Notes: generated by a model from the letters alone, not told the origin. Positions 7,637-15,720 are shown, counted from the stretch's first letter. The stretch: DNA of 17,888 nt from JAYZDB01 sp036338025 (GCA_036338025.1 JAYZDB010000143.1:1-17888); one strand, 5' to 3'. A program made the numbers and translations.

Positions 7637-8694
7637 GGCAGCTCGCGACCTTGCTCACGCTGCTCGGAGTTGTCGGCGCCCAGCAGAAAGTCGATCACAC
7701 CCTGCGGGATTTCGGTCGCTTCAGCGAGGAGGTCCAGCATTCGCTGGTTCGCAATCTCGAACGTCGGATCCAACTCGATCCGAATCCAGCAATCCAGCGC
7801 ATCGTATCGATGCAGCGTGACCGCTCCAAGCTGCCGATGGCCGATGACCCACCGTACCACCGCGCACAGGCCTGGGCCAAGGGAGTGGCACCCGCGCGCG
7901 AGTTCGTAGTCGCGGGCGACGAACGACACAGCGCGGTGCGACAGCGTTTTCCGTCACAGGCTCTGCTTCCTGACCTCCACAAGGCCGTCTGGTACGAATG
8001 GGCCACCGGGCGCATCGTGCGACGCAGCCGGCCGCTGTCATCCCGAGAGATGATGGAGAACATCTACCATGGCTACCCACCCGGCAGCGATGACACCCTC
8101 GCCCACCTGCTGAAAAAGTTCGACAACATCCCGGAGATGCAGCGAATGGGACAGTATCTCGGCCATCTGTACGCGGATCTTGCCGCCCAGGTGTTCGAGG
8201 GAATTACCCTCTACGAAGCTTGGTACAGTGGCAAGATCATCGACGTACCGGACGTCGACGCGATCCCGTTCGAACGCAAGATCCTGAAAAGCCGGCGCTT
8301 CAAGTCACCGATCCCTGCGGGCCGGCGACGCACAGCCCTGTATCAGAAGATCCGTGACCGGGCATTCGCATACCGAAAATACCGGACGCTACGCGAAGCC
8401 GCCGCTGTCGCCTTCCTACGTGCGAATCCAAAGATGGACCCGACCTACGAACTGCTGGTGCCGCGGTTCCACTATCTCTACGTGGTGCTCAAGGATGACA
8501 CCGATGCAGTGGCCAGGCTGTTGCAGGATGTCACCAATCGCGACGCGCTGATCGGTCGCGTTGACGAACGCATCAAGGGATCATCGACCGAGTATCAAAA
8601 GCGCCTGCAACGGAAGAAGCACCTGGAGAACATGTACGCATGGCTCCACTACTGGGCGCAGTTGGTGGTCTACGAACAAAACAAGAAGCAATAA
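7633..8694 (+). CDS. Exported protein of unknown function, coupled to the amidohydrolase gene
   Basis: I do not recognise this protein. It starts with GTG at 7633, overlapping the amidohydrolase stop by 4 bp (GTGA). GGGAGA (7621-7626) lies 6 nt upstream as a ribosome-binding site, so the two proteins are probably made together. Residues 1-17 form a short signal peptide (M-R-Q-L-A-T-L-L-T-L-L-G-V-V-G-A-Q). The mature part of about 335 residues is helical, strongly charged and basic, with many Arg, Lys, Tyr and aromatic residues and no Cys. I find no catalytic motif, no further membrane segment and no repeat. The C-terminal third alternates basic clusters (Q-R-K-K-H) with aromatic-rich stretches (Y-A-W-L-H-Y-W). 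Its partner suggests a periplasmic role linked to D-amino-acid or cell-wall metabolism, but that is context only. Confidence 0.8.
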   Translation: MRQLATLLTLLGVVGAQQKVDHTLRDFGRFSEEVQHSLVRNLERRIQLDPNPAIQRIVSMQRDRSKLPMADDPPYHRAQAWAKGVAPAREFVVAGDERHSAVRQRFPSQALLPDLHKAVWYEWATGRIVRRSRPLSSREMMENIYHGYPPGSDDTLAHLLKKFDNIPEMQRMGQYLGHLYADLAAQVFEGITLYEAWYSGKIIDVPDVDAIPFERKILKSRRFKSPIPAGRRRTALYQKIRDRAFAYRKYRTLREAAAVAFLRANPKMDPTYELLVPRFHYLYVVLKDDTDAVARLLQDVTNRDALIGRVDERIKGSSTEYQKRLQRKKHLENMYAWLHYWAQLVVYEQNKKQ

Positions 8695-8709
8695 CGGCAA
8701 CGGCCAGGT

Positions 8710-11700
8710 TCAGTTCTGGCTACCAAAACCCGGTGCTGCCTTCTTCCACCAACGCGCCCACTTTTGCAGCGCGGTTGTCCGCTGAGTCAGCCTGGCCTTC
8801 GGGTTGAAACCGAAGTTCCTTCGGGTCAAGGCCCGCAGAATTACCACCGCCCGGGTCCGCGCTGGCAGATTCTCGCTCTGCAGCAGGAGCAACAGGATCG
8901 AGATCGCAGACGCCCCCTTGTAGGTCGAGAGCATCTTGGGAAGCTTGGCATACAAAGCCGGTTGTGCCGTTTCCAACTGGGTCACGAATCCCACCAGCCC
9001 ATGCTGCTCGAGCGGAGCCAGACCCTGCAGGGTAGCCAGGTAGCCCTCTGAGTCCGCCGGCAGCAGTTTCTCGAGCAATCTGTGCAGCTCCGAACGCCGC
9101 CCGAGTGCAGCGAGTGCCTTGCTCAATTCTCCTTTCACCCAGCCGTCTCTCTCGACGGCGAGCCGTGCACTGATCCCCTTGATCGCATCCGCGTCCCCCA
9201 GGCGTCCCAGCCACACCGCACAATGTGCACGCACATTGCGGTGACCGCTACCGAGATGCTGGATCAGTACTTTGGCGCTGGATCTCGAACTGACCTGGGC
9301 GAAAGCTTCGATCGCGTGCACGACGACCGTCGCGTCTGGGTTGCCTAGCAAGTCGACCAGGATCGGTACGTGCCGCTGCTCGACGATATCGACCAGCATA
9401 CGGGCAAGCTCGTGGCGCATCGCCGGCTTGTCCTTGCCACTCTTCAGCAGCCTGGCGATCGGAGACACCAAGGAAGCCCCGAACAAGTCGAGCATGCGAC
9501 GCGAAGCCACCTTCAGCCGCCGCGAGTCCTTCTCCTTGCGCAAGGCTTCAAAGTAGACCGCGGCGTGCTTGTCGATGTCCCCGGTAAACGGGTGGGTGCG
9601 CACCTTCAGGGCCCGGTCGTAGCGGTAGTAGGTAGTCAACATCAGGATACCGAGGGTGGTCTGGTAGATCCGCCCACCAAAGTTCGTCCACGGCCCGCGC
9701 GGCGGCCAGGAGCCGCGCAGGTGTCCCGAGGAGACCTGCGCATCCAGCAAGACCGGCTTGAGGGCTGCGTTCCACTGCTTCCAAAAGGGGTCGCCGAGCT
9801 GAAACAGGGCCAGGGTTGCGTAGTACCAGTAATAGAAATCCACCCGCCCGGCGTGCGGGAGATGCTCCATCATGCGGAACGCCGGTAGCACCAGGCGCGA
9901 GTCATTCACCGGCGCCCCGAGGAACAGGCGCCCGGTCATCGCCACCGCCGTCAAGCCCATCCCGGCGGCGCCACGGTCGCCGGGACTCATGTAGCCGACC
10001 TGGTAGTACGGACTGGCGGTCACCCGATCCAGAAAACGCCGCGCTGGACGGAATCCGGAGACTTCGATCTCGGCCTTGTAGGCCGAGTTCAAGGCCATGA
10101 TCACCCAGCCCGTCACCGAAGTGTCGCCGGGAGCATTGACTCCGTAGCGCCAACCCCCGGTATCCCGGTGCTGGGCGTAGACGAGATAGTCGACCGCGAG
10201 CTGGGCGGTCGCTCCAATCGCTGGATCCGCCGAATACGAGTAGAGCTCGCACAGGGCCTGGGTACCGAGCGCATGGCTGTACATGTAGTGACTGCCGGTG
10301 GTTTCGTACTTGCCGTAGTCCACCACCTTGCTCATCAAGAACCGGGTGCCCTTCCGCACGACGTCCTGATACTCGCCCTGCACGGTCGTGTAGCCAGCAC
10401 TACTGAACGCCAACAGACTCAGGCCCGTCATCGCGACCTCCCACTCCGCGCTGCCGCGGCCTGGATTGCCGACAAACCCGGGCAACTGCAAACCGAACGA
10501 GCGGGCCCGCCACGCACCATCGGTATCCTGGATCTTGGCCAGGAACTTCAGTCCAGTCTCCACGGCCTTTTCGGTGCGCGAATCGCCACCGAACTTCTTG
10601 GCCATGCGGAGACGATCCCGCCGTGTGATCATGGCGCGAGGAGAGTTCAGACTCGGCCCATCGCCGACCCGGCCAGCGATGCGCGCGGCGGCCGGCGGAA
10701 GGGTGTCGGCACGTTTTCGGAACCGCCACTGCGCGACATCTTCCCAGTGCTTGTAGACGTCGTTGACCATCTCAACCAGCCGTTCCCCACGCAGTGCAGC
10801 ATCGTACGGAACGTCCGCTGACAGGTGTGGCTTGACGATCTCCCAGGCCTGCAACCGGAGCTGCAATCCGCGACCCAGGCGCAGGGCTTCGATAGCCGCC
10901 GACACCGCCGCAATCTGCAACGCCCGCCAGGTAGTCCCGACCTCGGCCGAGACCAACAGACTGAGACAGGCCGGAAACGCCGGATGGTCGTTGTGCTGTG
11001 GCGTCCGGGTGATCGGAAACGCTACCCGCGCGAGAATTGGCAGGATGCCGGGGACTTCAGCAGCGACCGCCTGACGGGCCGCCTCCAGCAACTCGTCATC
11101 GGGCTTGACTCCCGGCTTTCCAGCGATCTTGACCAACTCACGAACCAGCGACTCGAGCCGCGCCTGCTCGGATGGCGGCAGGTCCTTGTGCAGACTCCGC
11201 CAGGTCCAATCCGTACCGCCTGCCACCATGGTCCACATCCCATGGTTGTCGACGGCACCGATGCCGAGATGCGGACCACCGCTGATCAAGTTGCGGTGGT
11301 GTCCAGGCGAGTGGTACCAACCCTCAAACGCACCCTTGCCCGACACCCGCCCAGCCAGGCAGTTTTCACCGACGCCGCCGTTGTAGCCTTCGAGGCGGGC
11401 GCGGTCGCTAGGACCGCGGTTGCGGGCCACCGGCGAGATGTGACCGAAGTATCCCATGTCCACCATCTCACGGCTGTGTTTCTTCGCACAGACGTTCAAG
11501 CGTTCTTCGAGCTCGAAGGGTCGTAGACCCAAGGTCCGCCGGTATGCGTTGGTAACCTCGACGAACTCGACCTCCGCAAAATCGAGACTGACCGCAACCC
11601 GCTGGTTGTATTGGTCGATCACCTCGGAGAACACCTCGTCGAGCAGGACAACCTCCCACTTGGTCAAGCGCTTGCGGTGCCGGAGGATGTCACTGCCTCG

Positions 11701-12864
11701 ACTCAGGGTGTCGAGAAGATGCCCGGAGCGAAACTTGACCAGCAGCCAGAGACTGTCTTCGAGACCGGACAGATGACGCCCGGGTAAGAGGTGTACCGTG
11801 GTCACCGTACTGCCTGGAGCGGGTCGGACAGACCCGACCGCAAGGGACTTCTTGCGCGTGACCTTCAAGAATCGGTCGATCAACAAGAGAGCGCTCTCTC
11901 GACGGCGCAAGCGCTCGTGCAAATCGTAGGCCTGCGCCTTGCTGACCCGACGCAACTCGCTCATGTCCCGGTCGAGCACCGCGCGGTATTCCCGGTACAT
12001 GCTGGCGAGTTTCTGCCGATAGGCATCCACCTGCCCCTGTTCGAGCTTGGTGTAGCGACGAATCAAGGCCTGCGCTGCGGCCTGGTCCTTGCGCATGCCA
12101 TCGCGCTTCGCGATCAACTCCGCCCGGCGCTTGGGGGATTTGGAGTAGCTCGACAGCCAGGACCGGACCTCCGCGTACTCGGTCTCGAGTCCCTTGCGGA
12201 TCTGCTGTGCGGACTTCCGCAGGGCTGATTCGCCGACACCCTTGCCGAGGCCATCGAACAGCGTGCGATTGGATCGTTCGACCTGCAGCGGAAAGGGCAG
12301 CGCCAGGCCATCGAGTTGCACCGCATCGACCGCGTGGAGTGCGTCATCGATCGCGCGGGCGCGGTCTCGCTCCGCCAAGGCCAACCACGCGCCGCGGTAG
12401 CGGTAGTAGCCGCCGCGCGGGACCGCTTGCCGCCGGACCCGGGCCAGCAGCACATCAGTTTGCTTCTTGGTCCCCGGATCCAGGTCCCGCGCACGACCCA
12501 GCGCTGCCTCACCGCCGACCTTCGAACCCCAGTGGAACGCCAACTCCGCCAGCACCAACTCCTCAGCCGCGGTCTTCTCGATCGCGCCGAGCTGCTCGAG
12601 CAAGTACTTGGGCTTGCGCCCGACCAACCTGGGGAGTGGTGCAACCCGCTGCAGCAGACCGGCCTCCAACCGTACCCGCGCGAGATCCTGGGCCACCAAG
12701 GTCTTGACCTTGGCCTGATCCGTCGCTTCCAGGCGCGCCGCCAGCAACTTCAGCAGTTCGTCATGGCGAACCTCCCGGCGCATACGAGCCACGTCGACCG
12801 CCGCCTGTCCAACAAGGCAGGAGCCGGTCAGCAGCATCAGCACAACGCCAGAAGCATGCAGCAT
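8710..12864 (-). CDS. Giant exported protein: helical region + CAP/SCP domain + squalene-cyclase-like toroid + HEAT repeats
   Basis: The product has 1384 residues from ATG 12864. That start opens a signal peptide (M-L-H-A-S-G-V-V-L-M-L-L-T-G-S-C); the longer frame from 12912 adds 16 polar residues before it. L-T-G-S-C may be a lipobox, otherwise cleavage follows G-Q-A. Residues about 25-430 are helical and Arg/Lys/Glu-rich. Residues about 434-550 form a bacterial YkwD-like CAP domain: K-K-H-S-R-E-M, Y-F-G-H-I-S, G-V-G-E-N, W-Y-H-S-P-G-H-H-R-N-L and L-G-I-G. Residues about 762-1084 are an alpha/alpha toroid of the prenyltransferase/squalene-cyclase type (D-T-D-G-A-W, Y-S-H-A-L-G-T-Q-A, T-G-G-W-R-Y-G, Q-T-T-L-G-I-L). 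Residues about 1095-1384 are HEAT repeats ending F-G-F-N-P and K-W-A-R-W-W-K-K. Toroid and HEAT modules are common in planctomycete secreted proteins. The cyclase catalytic D-x-D-D is not evident, so a binding or scaffold role is more likely than terpene chemistry. Confidence 0.88.
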   Translation of the reverse strand: MLHASGVVLMLLTGSCLVGQAAVDVARMRREVRHDELLKLLAARLEATDQAKVKTLVAQDLARVRLEAGLLQRVAPLPRLVGRKPKYLLEQLGAIEKTAAEELVLAELAFHWGSKVGGEAALGRARDLDPGTKKQTDVLLARVRRQAVPRGGYYRYRGAWLALAERDRARAIDDALHAVDAVQLDGLALPFPLQVERSNRTLFDGLGKGVGESALRKSAQQIRKGLETEYAEVRSWLSSYSKSPKRRAELIAKRDGMRKDQAAAQALIRRYTKLEQGQVDAYRQKLASMYREYRAVLDRDMSELRRVSKAQAYDLHERLRRRESALLLIDRFLKVTRKKSLAVGSVRPAPGSTVTTVHLLPGRHLSGLEDSLWLLVKFRSGHLLDTLSRGSDILRHRKRLTKWEVVLLDEVFSEVIDQYNQRVAVSLDFAEVEFVEVTNAYRRTLGLRPFELEERLNVCAKKHSREMVDMGYFGHISPVARNRGPSDRARLEGYNGGVGENCLAGRVSGKGAFEGWYHSPGHHRNLISGGPHLGIGAVDNHGMWTMVAGGTDWTWRSLHKDLPPSEQARLESLVRELVKIAGKPGVKPDDELLEAARQAVAAEVPGILPILARVAFPITRTPQHNDHPAFPACLSLLVSAEVGTTWRALQIAAVSAAIEALRLGRGLQLRLQAWEIVKPHLSADVPYDAALRGERLVEMVNDVYKHWEDVAQWRFRKRADTLPPAAARIAGRVGDGPSLNSPRAMITRRDRLRMAKKFGGDSRTEKAVETGLKFLAKIQDTDGAWRARSFGLQLPGFVGNPGRGSAEWEVAMTGLSLLAFSSAGYTTVQGEYQDVVRKGTRFLMSKVVDYGKYETTGSHYMYSHALGTQALCELYSYSADPAIGATAQLAVDYLVYAQHRDTGGWRYGVNAPGDTSVTGWVIMALNSAYKAEIEVSGFRPARRFLDRVTASPYYQVGYMSPGDRGAAGMGLTAVAMTGRLFLGAPVNDSRLVLPAFRMMEHLPHAGRVDFYYWYYATLALFQLGDPFWKQWNAALKPVLLDAQVSSGHLRGSWPPRGPWTNFGGRIYQTTLGILMLTTYYRYDRALKVRTHPFTGDIDKHAAVYFEALRKEKDSRRLKVASRRMLDLFGASLVSPIARLLKSGKDKPAMRHELARMLVDIVEQRHVPILVDLLGNPDATVVVHAIEAFAQVSSRSSAKVLIQHLGSGHRNVRAHCAVWLGRLGDADAIKGISARLAVERDGWVKGELSKALAALGRRSELHRLLEKLLPADSEGYLATLQGLAPLEQHGLVGFVTQLETAQPALYAKLPKMLSTYKGASAISILLLLLQSENLPARTRAVVILRALTRRNFGFNPKARLTQRTTALQKWARWWKKAAPGFGSQN

Positions 12865-13425
12865 GGTCCTATCATGCCCCACAGACCGGGCATACGCCAA
12901 GGAGCCAGTCACGTCACGGCTGCTGCCGCCGACCAGGCGTCACCTCACGACCCCGAGTCAGCCTGACTCCATCACGGAGGCATCACCCCAGGCCACGGCC
13001 CGCCATTTGTCGTTTGGCCAACTCCACCCCCCAACACAGCCTCCCAGAACACATCTTCAACACGGGACCAAAAAGCAGTCCCACAGAGTGCGCGCAACTG
13101 ACAAATCCCACCCACCATCCGGGAGCGCAGCTGGTTTCCAGGGGTCGAATCAGCCAGCCACATTGCCATAACGAGATCCGCATGCACCGATAGCGCGGGG
13201 AACTTGATGCCACCACACCGCCCACGGCTCCGAGCACCCCGCCCGCGGACCAATTCGGCATCCCGCAACAGTGCGGACTTCCCGGAGAAAGTGGTTTAGC
13301 CTTGCCTGTATCCGACGTCATCCGCGGGGTCAAATAGGACAGATCACGTCTCGGTGACCCAGCGCCTCAAATCGTCCTCGCCGAACAGCCCCTCCGAATC
13401 CAAGACACAAAGACAGGAATCATCC
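12865..13425. other. Non-coding interval between divergent genes
   Basis: This 561-bp gap separates the giant minus-strand gene from the plus-strand secreted-protein gene, so it should hold both promoters. I see no convincing coding frame: the overlapping ORFs have no ribosome-binding site or family resemblance. Small dyads are GAGTCA-gcc-TGACTC (12955-12969) and CCGCA-acag-TGCGG (13263-13276). No clear -35/-10 pair is visible in either direction. Confidence 0.6.
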
Positions 13426-14577
13426 GTGACACGTCTCATCCATGCAGCGAGTTTCTTCCTCCTATGCGGCATCGCAGTCGGTCAAACCGCGTACTCGTCC
13501 CCAGATGGTTTTCTCACCAAGGAAGGGAAGTCCGCCGCCTACATCTTCGGTGAGTACCCCGAACCCCGCATCATGATGTTCGATGGCGAAATGAGGAATA
13601 AAGTCATCGTCATGAACGAGGTCGCCTTCCGCCACGACTACCGCGACTACTCTCCATACAACGGCGCCGCACGCTCGTGGACCAACATCTCCTTGGACAT
13701 ATCGTATTGCGATTATTCCAAGCTCGACACGGTGTTCACCCTCAACCCGACCTCGACACCGAGCCGGGTGTTCAGCTCGAGCATGAGTTGGCCAGGGATT
13801 GTCGGCTACCCGGCGACCAGCCCCGCGAAGTTCGACCCCATCAAGTTCCCGTTCAGCAGCGTCTGGATCTACAACGGGGCGCAGGACATCTGTTTGGACT
13901 GGGACTTCCAGGGTGGCGCCCTCGCGAACAACAAGACGTGGAACCACAGCTATTACCAGACCTACTACCTCGATTCTCCCCTTGCTGGCACGGAAGCATC
14001 CGGCGAGTACTTCAAGTACGGCACCGGTTGCTCCGACAGTGGATCGCCGACCCGCCCAGCAACCACCTGGGTCTACACCAAGGTCTACAACTCCAACTAC
14101 AGCTCGACGACAAGCTTCCGCAACATGTATCGCGTCTACACCCAAACGCGCTACACGGCGAAGGGCGCCCCGGTGGTCGTGGCCTTGAGCCTCGGCGGGA
14201 ACAAGGCTGGCATGAACTTTCCTGGCATCACCTGTGAAAAGGTCTACCTGAACCTCGGCGGCCCATTGGTGCTGGTTCCCCTGATCGCAGGCACCACCAG
14301 TTCAGCGTATGTGTACATGCCGCGGCCTGGGATCTTGTTCCCTTACAGCCCAGGACTCGCCGGTCTGGCTTTCTGGGCGCAGTCGGTCTGGGACGACTCA
14401 GTGACCAGGCAACTCAAGGTCTCGCAAGCCGAGGAGAGCCTGCTGCCGATGATGCCTCCATCCTACAAGCGGCAGACGATCTTCCAGACCGATCCGGCGC
14501 TCAAGGCATCGAACTCCACTGGTTTCGAAAAGGCTCTGGAGTCGACCCACAACCCGGTCATCAAGTACGGTCAATAG
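13426..14577 (+). CDS. Secreted beta-rich protein of unknown function, planctomycete surface-protein type
   Basis: The start is GTG at 13426, preceded by AGGA (13415-13418) with 7 nt spacing. It opens a signal peptide (M-T-R-L-I-H-A-A-S-F-F-L-L-C-G-I-A-V-G) cut before Q-T at about residue 20. The ATG-less longer frame from 13354 adds 24 polar residues and is unlikely. The mature protein (about 363 residues) is rich in Tyr, Ser, Thr, Asn and Pro, with Cys at 95, 156, 202 and 270, which suggests a beta-sandwich or beta-propeller-like secreted fold with disulfides. K-Y-G-T-G-C-S-D-S-G-S-P (197-208) and the later P-Y-S-P-G-L-A-G-L-A-F-W-A-Q resemble, from memory, a module seen in secreted planctomycete proteins. 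I see no catalytic motif and assign no function. It stands alone, with a strong hairpin after its stop. Confidence 0.8.
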   Translation: MTRLIHAASFFLLCGIAVGQTAYSSPDGFLTKEGKSAAYIFGEYPEPRIMMFDGEMRNKVIVMNEVAFRHDYRDYSPYNGAARSWTNISLDISYCDYSKLDTVFTLNPTSTPSRVFSSSMSWPGIVGYPATSPAKFDPIKFPFSSVWIYNGAQDICLDWDFQGGALANNKTWNHSYYQTYYLDSPLAGTEASGEYFKYGTGCSDSGSPTRPATTWVYTKVYNSNYSSTTSFRNMYRVYTQTRYTAKGAPVVVALSLGGNKAGMNFPGITCEKVYLNLGGPLVLVPLIAGTTSSAYVYMPRPGILFPYSPGLAGLAFWAQSVWDDSVTRQLKVSQAEESLLPMMPPSYKRQTIFQTDPALKASNSTGFEKALESTHNPVIKYGQ

Positions 14578-14600
14578 CGAACCGTAAACACGGGTAAGTG

Positions 14601-14627
14601 CGGCGGGGAGCATGATGCTCCCCGCCG
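14601..14627. terminator. Strong hairpin between convergent genes, probable bidirectional terminator
   Basis: CGGCGGGGAGCA (14601-14612) pairs perfectly with TGCTCCCCGCCG (14616-14627) around a TGA loop, giving 12 GC-rich base pairs. An outer ACACG/CGTGT pair (14588-14592 and 14629-14633) can extend it. It lies 23 bp after the secreted-protein stop and 18 bp from the selenoprotein-candidate stop on the other strand. Neither side has a clear T-tract, so it is either a T-poor terminator or an mRNA 3' end stabiliser. Confidence 0.65.
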
Positions 14628-14645
14628 TCGTGTACATGAACCGGT

Positions 14646-15707
14646 CTAGCCGCGACGGCGTGCCCGGATCCGTTCATTCTTGGCGGCTATCCGACGCTTC
14701 TGCATCAACCGCGTCTGACCAGCGAGCTTCTTGCCCTCGCGGTGTCGCAAGTTGAGGTCGTAGAACATCCGGCCGTAGTCGACGAACTTCTCGATATCAA
14801 ACTCGTCAAACGGCACGAAAGGACGCACTGCCATACGCTCGTGCACCAGCATGTTGAGTGGCTTCATCACCCCTTGTCCGCGATGAACAGCCATCATCGA
14901 GGACTTCCGAAGCAGTCCCGCGAGGTTGTCCGACATTGCGGGAGTGTCGACCTGCAACGCGGTGTCTCGCTCTTCGTGTCGACCCCGTTCGGCGCTGACA
15001 TCGAACGGTTGCCAGGCACTGCGGGCGAAGGTCGCGGCCGGGTGGTTGCGAGGCTCCAAGGTCTGCAACCGGCGGTACATGTCACGCTTCTGCGCCAAGG
15101 TCCGGTTGTCATCCTGCCAGAGCCGGTGCAGGACCTTGGCAAACCGTAACTCGCGAGCGAGATCTTCCGGCGCCCAGAACCCGGGCAGTGCGTGCAGCAC
15201 GACCTTGTCCGGAGACAATACGAAGATCTGCACGTTGTGAGCCCCGGCACCATTGGTCGTACCAACCGCGCAGTGGGACCTGTAACCGTAGCCCGAGGAG
15301 TAGCCGGTATAGTCCTCGTTCTTGATGTCAAACCAACCGACTTCGAAGTCCGACTTCAACAGCGGCAACACCTCATCGCTCGGAAGGGAAACTCCCCTCA
15401 AACTCTGGGCAGCGCTTCAAACATAGCCCGTCAATTTGCCGAGCGCGTGGATCCACACCACCGGCTTGCCAGACTGCCGGGCAGCGCCGAGCGCATCGTC
15501 GAGCTTCTTGTGCCAGGTCAGTTCCTTTGTCAACTTGCGGTATCGCTTGTTGACCAAGCGCCTATCGACCTTGAGTTTCTGAAACTCCTTGGCCTGCGCC
15601 GTCGCCTCGGCACTAATCGGAATATCTTCGGCACGTAGCGACTGCTGCGCCGTGGTTGGTATGTGAATCGATAAAATGACGGTACACACCGTCAGCGAAC
15701 GTATCAT
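14646..15707 (-). CDS. Candidate selenoprotein: exported thioredoxin-fold protein with in-frame TGA (Sec97)
   Basis: One frame runs from ATG 15707 to TAG 14646, broken only by TGA at 15417-15419. Read as Sec, the product has 353 residues. Residues 1-20 form a signal peptide (M-I-R-S-L-T-V-C-T-V-I-L-S-I-H-I-P-T-T-A). Residues 21-65 are charged and helical. Residues about 68-185 form a thioredoxin fold: L-T-W-H-K-K-L-D-D-A-L, G-K-P-V-V-W-I-H, then U97-S-A-A-Q-S-L, then L-P-S-D-E-V, F-E-V-G-W-F-D-I, V-Q-I-F-V-L-S-P-D and H-A-L-P-G-F-W. From U97 to Val113 there are 16 positions, the same as from the first CxxC Cys to the equivalent Val in thioredoxin_7-type proteins. The resolving Cys position is Ala; the only mature Cys is Cys146. 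The C-terminal 165 residues are basic and unrecognised. GAGGAG (15715-15720) precedes ATG 15707 by 7 nt; the second half has only a TTG start and no ribosome-binding site. A nonsense mutation or sequencing error remains the alternative. Confidence 0.72.
15374..15407 (-). promoter_or_regulatory. Candidate bacterial SECIS stem-loop after the in-frame TGA
   Basis: Counting from the base after the TGA, nt 18-23 (GAGGGG) pair with nt 29-34 (CCCTTC) around the apical loop AGTTT at nt 24-28 (plus-strand 15389-15393). The stem can extend through a bulged C to nt 14-17/36-39, and past tandem G-A mismatches to nt 10-11/42-43. Known bacterial SECIS elements lie immediately downstream of the UGA, with an apical loop about 16-37 nt away and a G, usually in a GU, among its first two bases. 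This hairpin meets both conditions. It overlaps the coding sequence, as expected in bacteria. Confidence 0.6.
15417..15419 (-). other. In-frame TGA, probable selenocysteine codon
   Basis: The TGA follows ACG GGC TAT GTT and precedes AGC GCT GCC CAG. The frame stays open for 96 codons before it and 256 codons after it. It falls at the catalytic Cys position of the thioredoxin fold. Confidence 0.65.
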
Positions 15708-15714
15708 AGGGTCA

Positions 15715-15720
15715 CTCCTC
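15715..15720 (-). promoter_or_regulatory. Shine-Dalgarno that fixes the selenoprotein start
   Basis: GAGGAG on the minus strand lies 7 nt upstream of the ATG at 15707. It rules for that ATG over the longer frame starting at 15737, whose extra ten residues are Arg-rich and would spoil the signal peptide. Confidence 0.7.

Noticed and set aside
8703..8720. GCCAG/CTGGC hairpin between the convergent genes at 8694/8710
   Set aside because: The stem is only 5 bp, it overlaps the minus-strand stop codon and no T-tract follows. It is too weak to call a terminator.
9613..10581. Terpene cyclase activity for the toroid region of the giant protein
   Set aside because: The fold repeats are visible, but I see no D-x-D-D-type catalytic motif, and the context shows no isoprenoid genes.
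12983..13333. 116-codon minus-strand ORF in the divergent intergenic region
   Set aside because: No ribosome-binding site, mixed composition and no signal peptide or motif. It is not distinguishable from chance in GC-rich DNA.
13462..14145. 227-codon ORF antisense to the secreted-protein gene
   Set aside because: The plus-strand gene has a signal peptide and a ribosome-binding site. The antisense frame has neither.
14646..15401. A separate 251-codon gene starting with TTG at 15401
   Set aside because: It has no ribosome-binding site, starts in the middle of a thioredoxin fold and is in frame with the preceding 96 codons across a single TGA. One selenoprotein gene explains both parts better.
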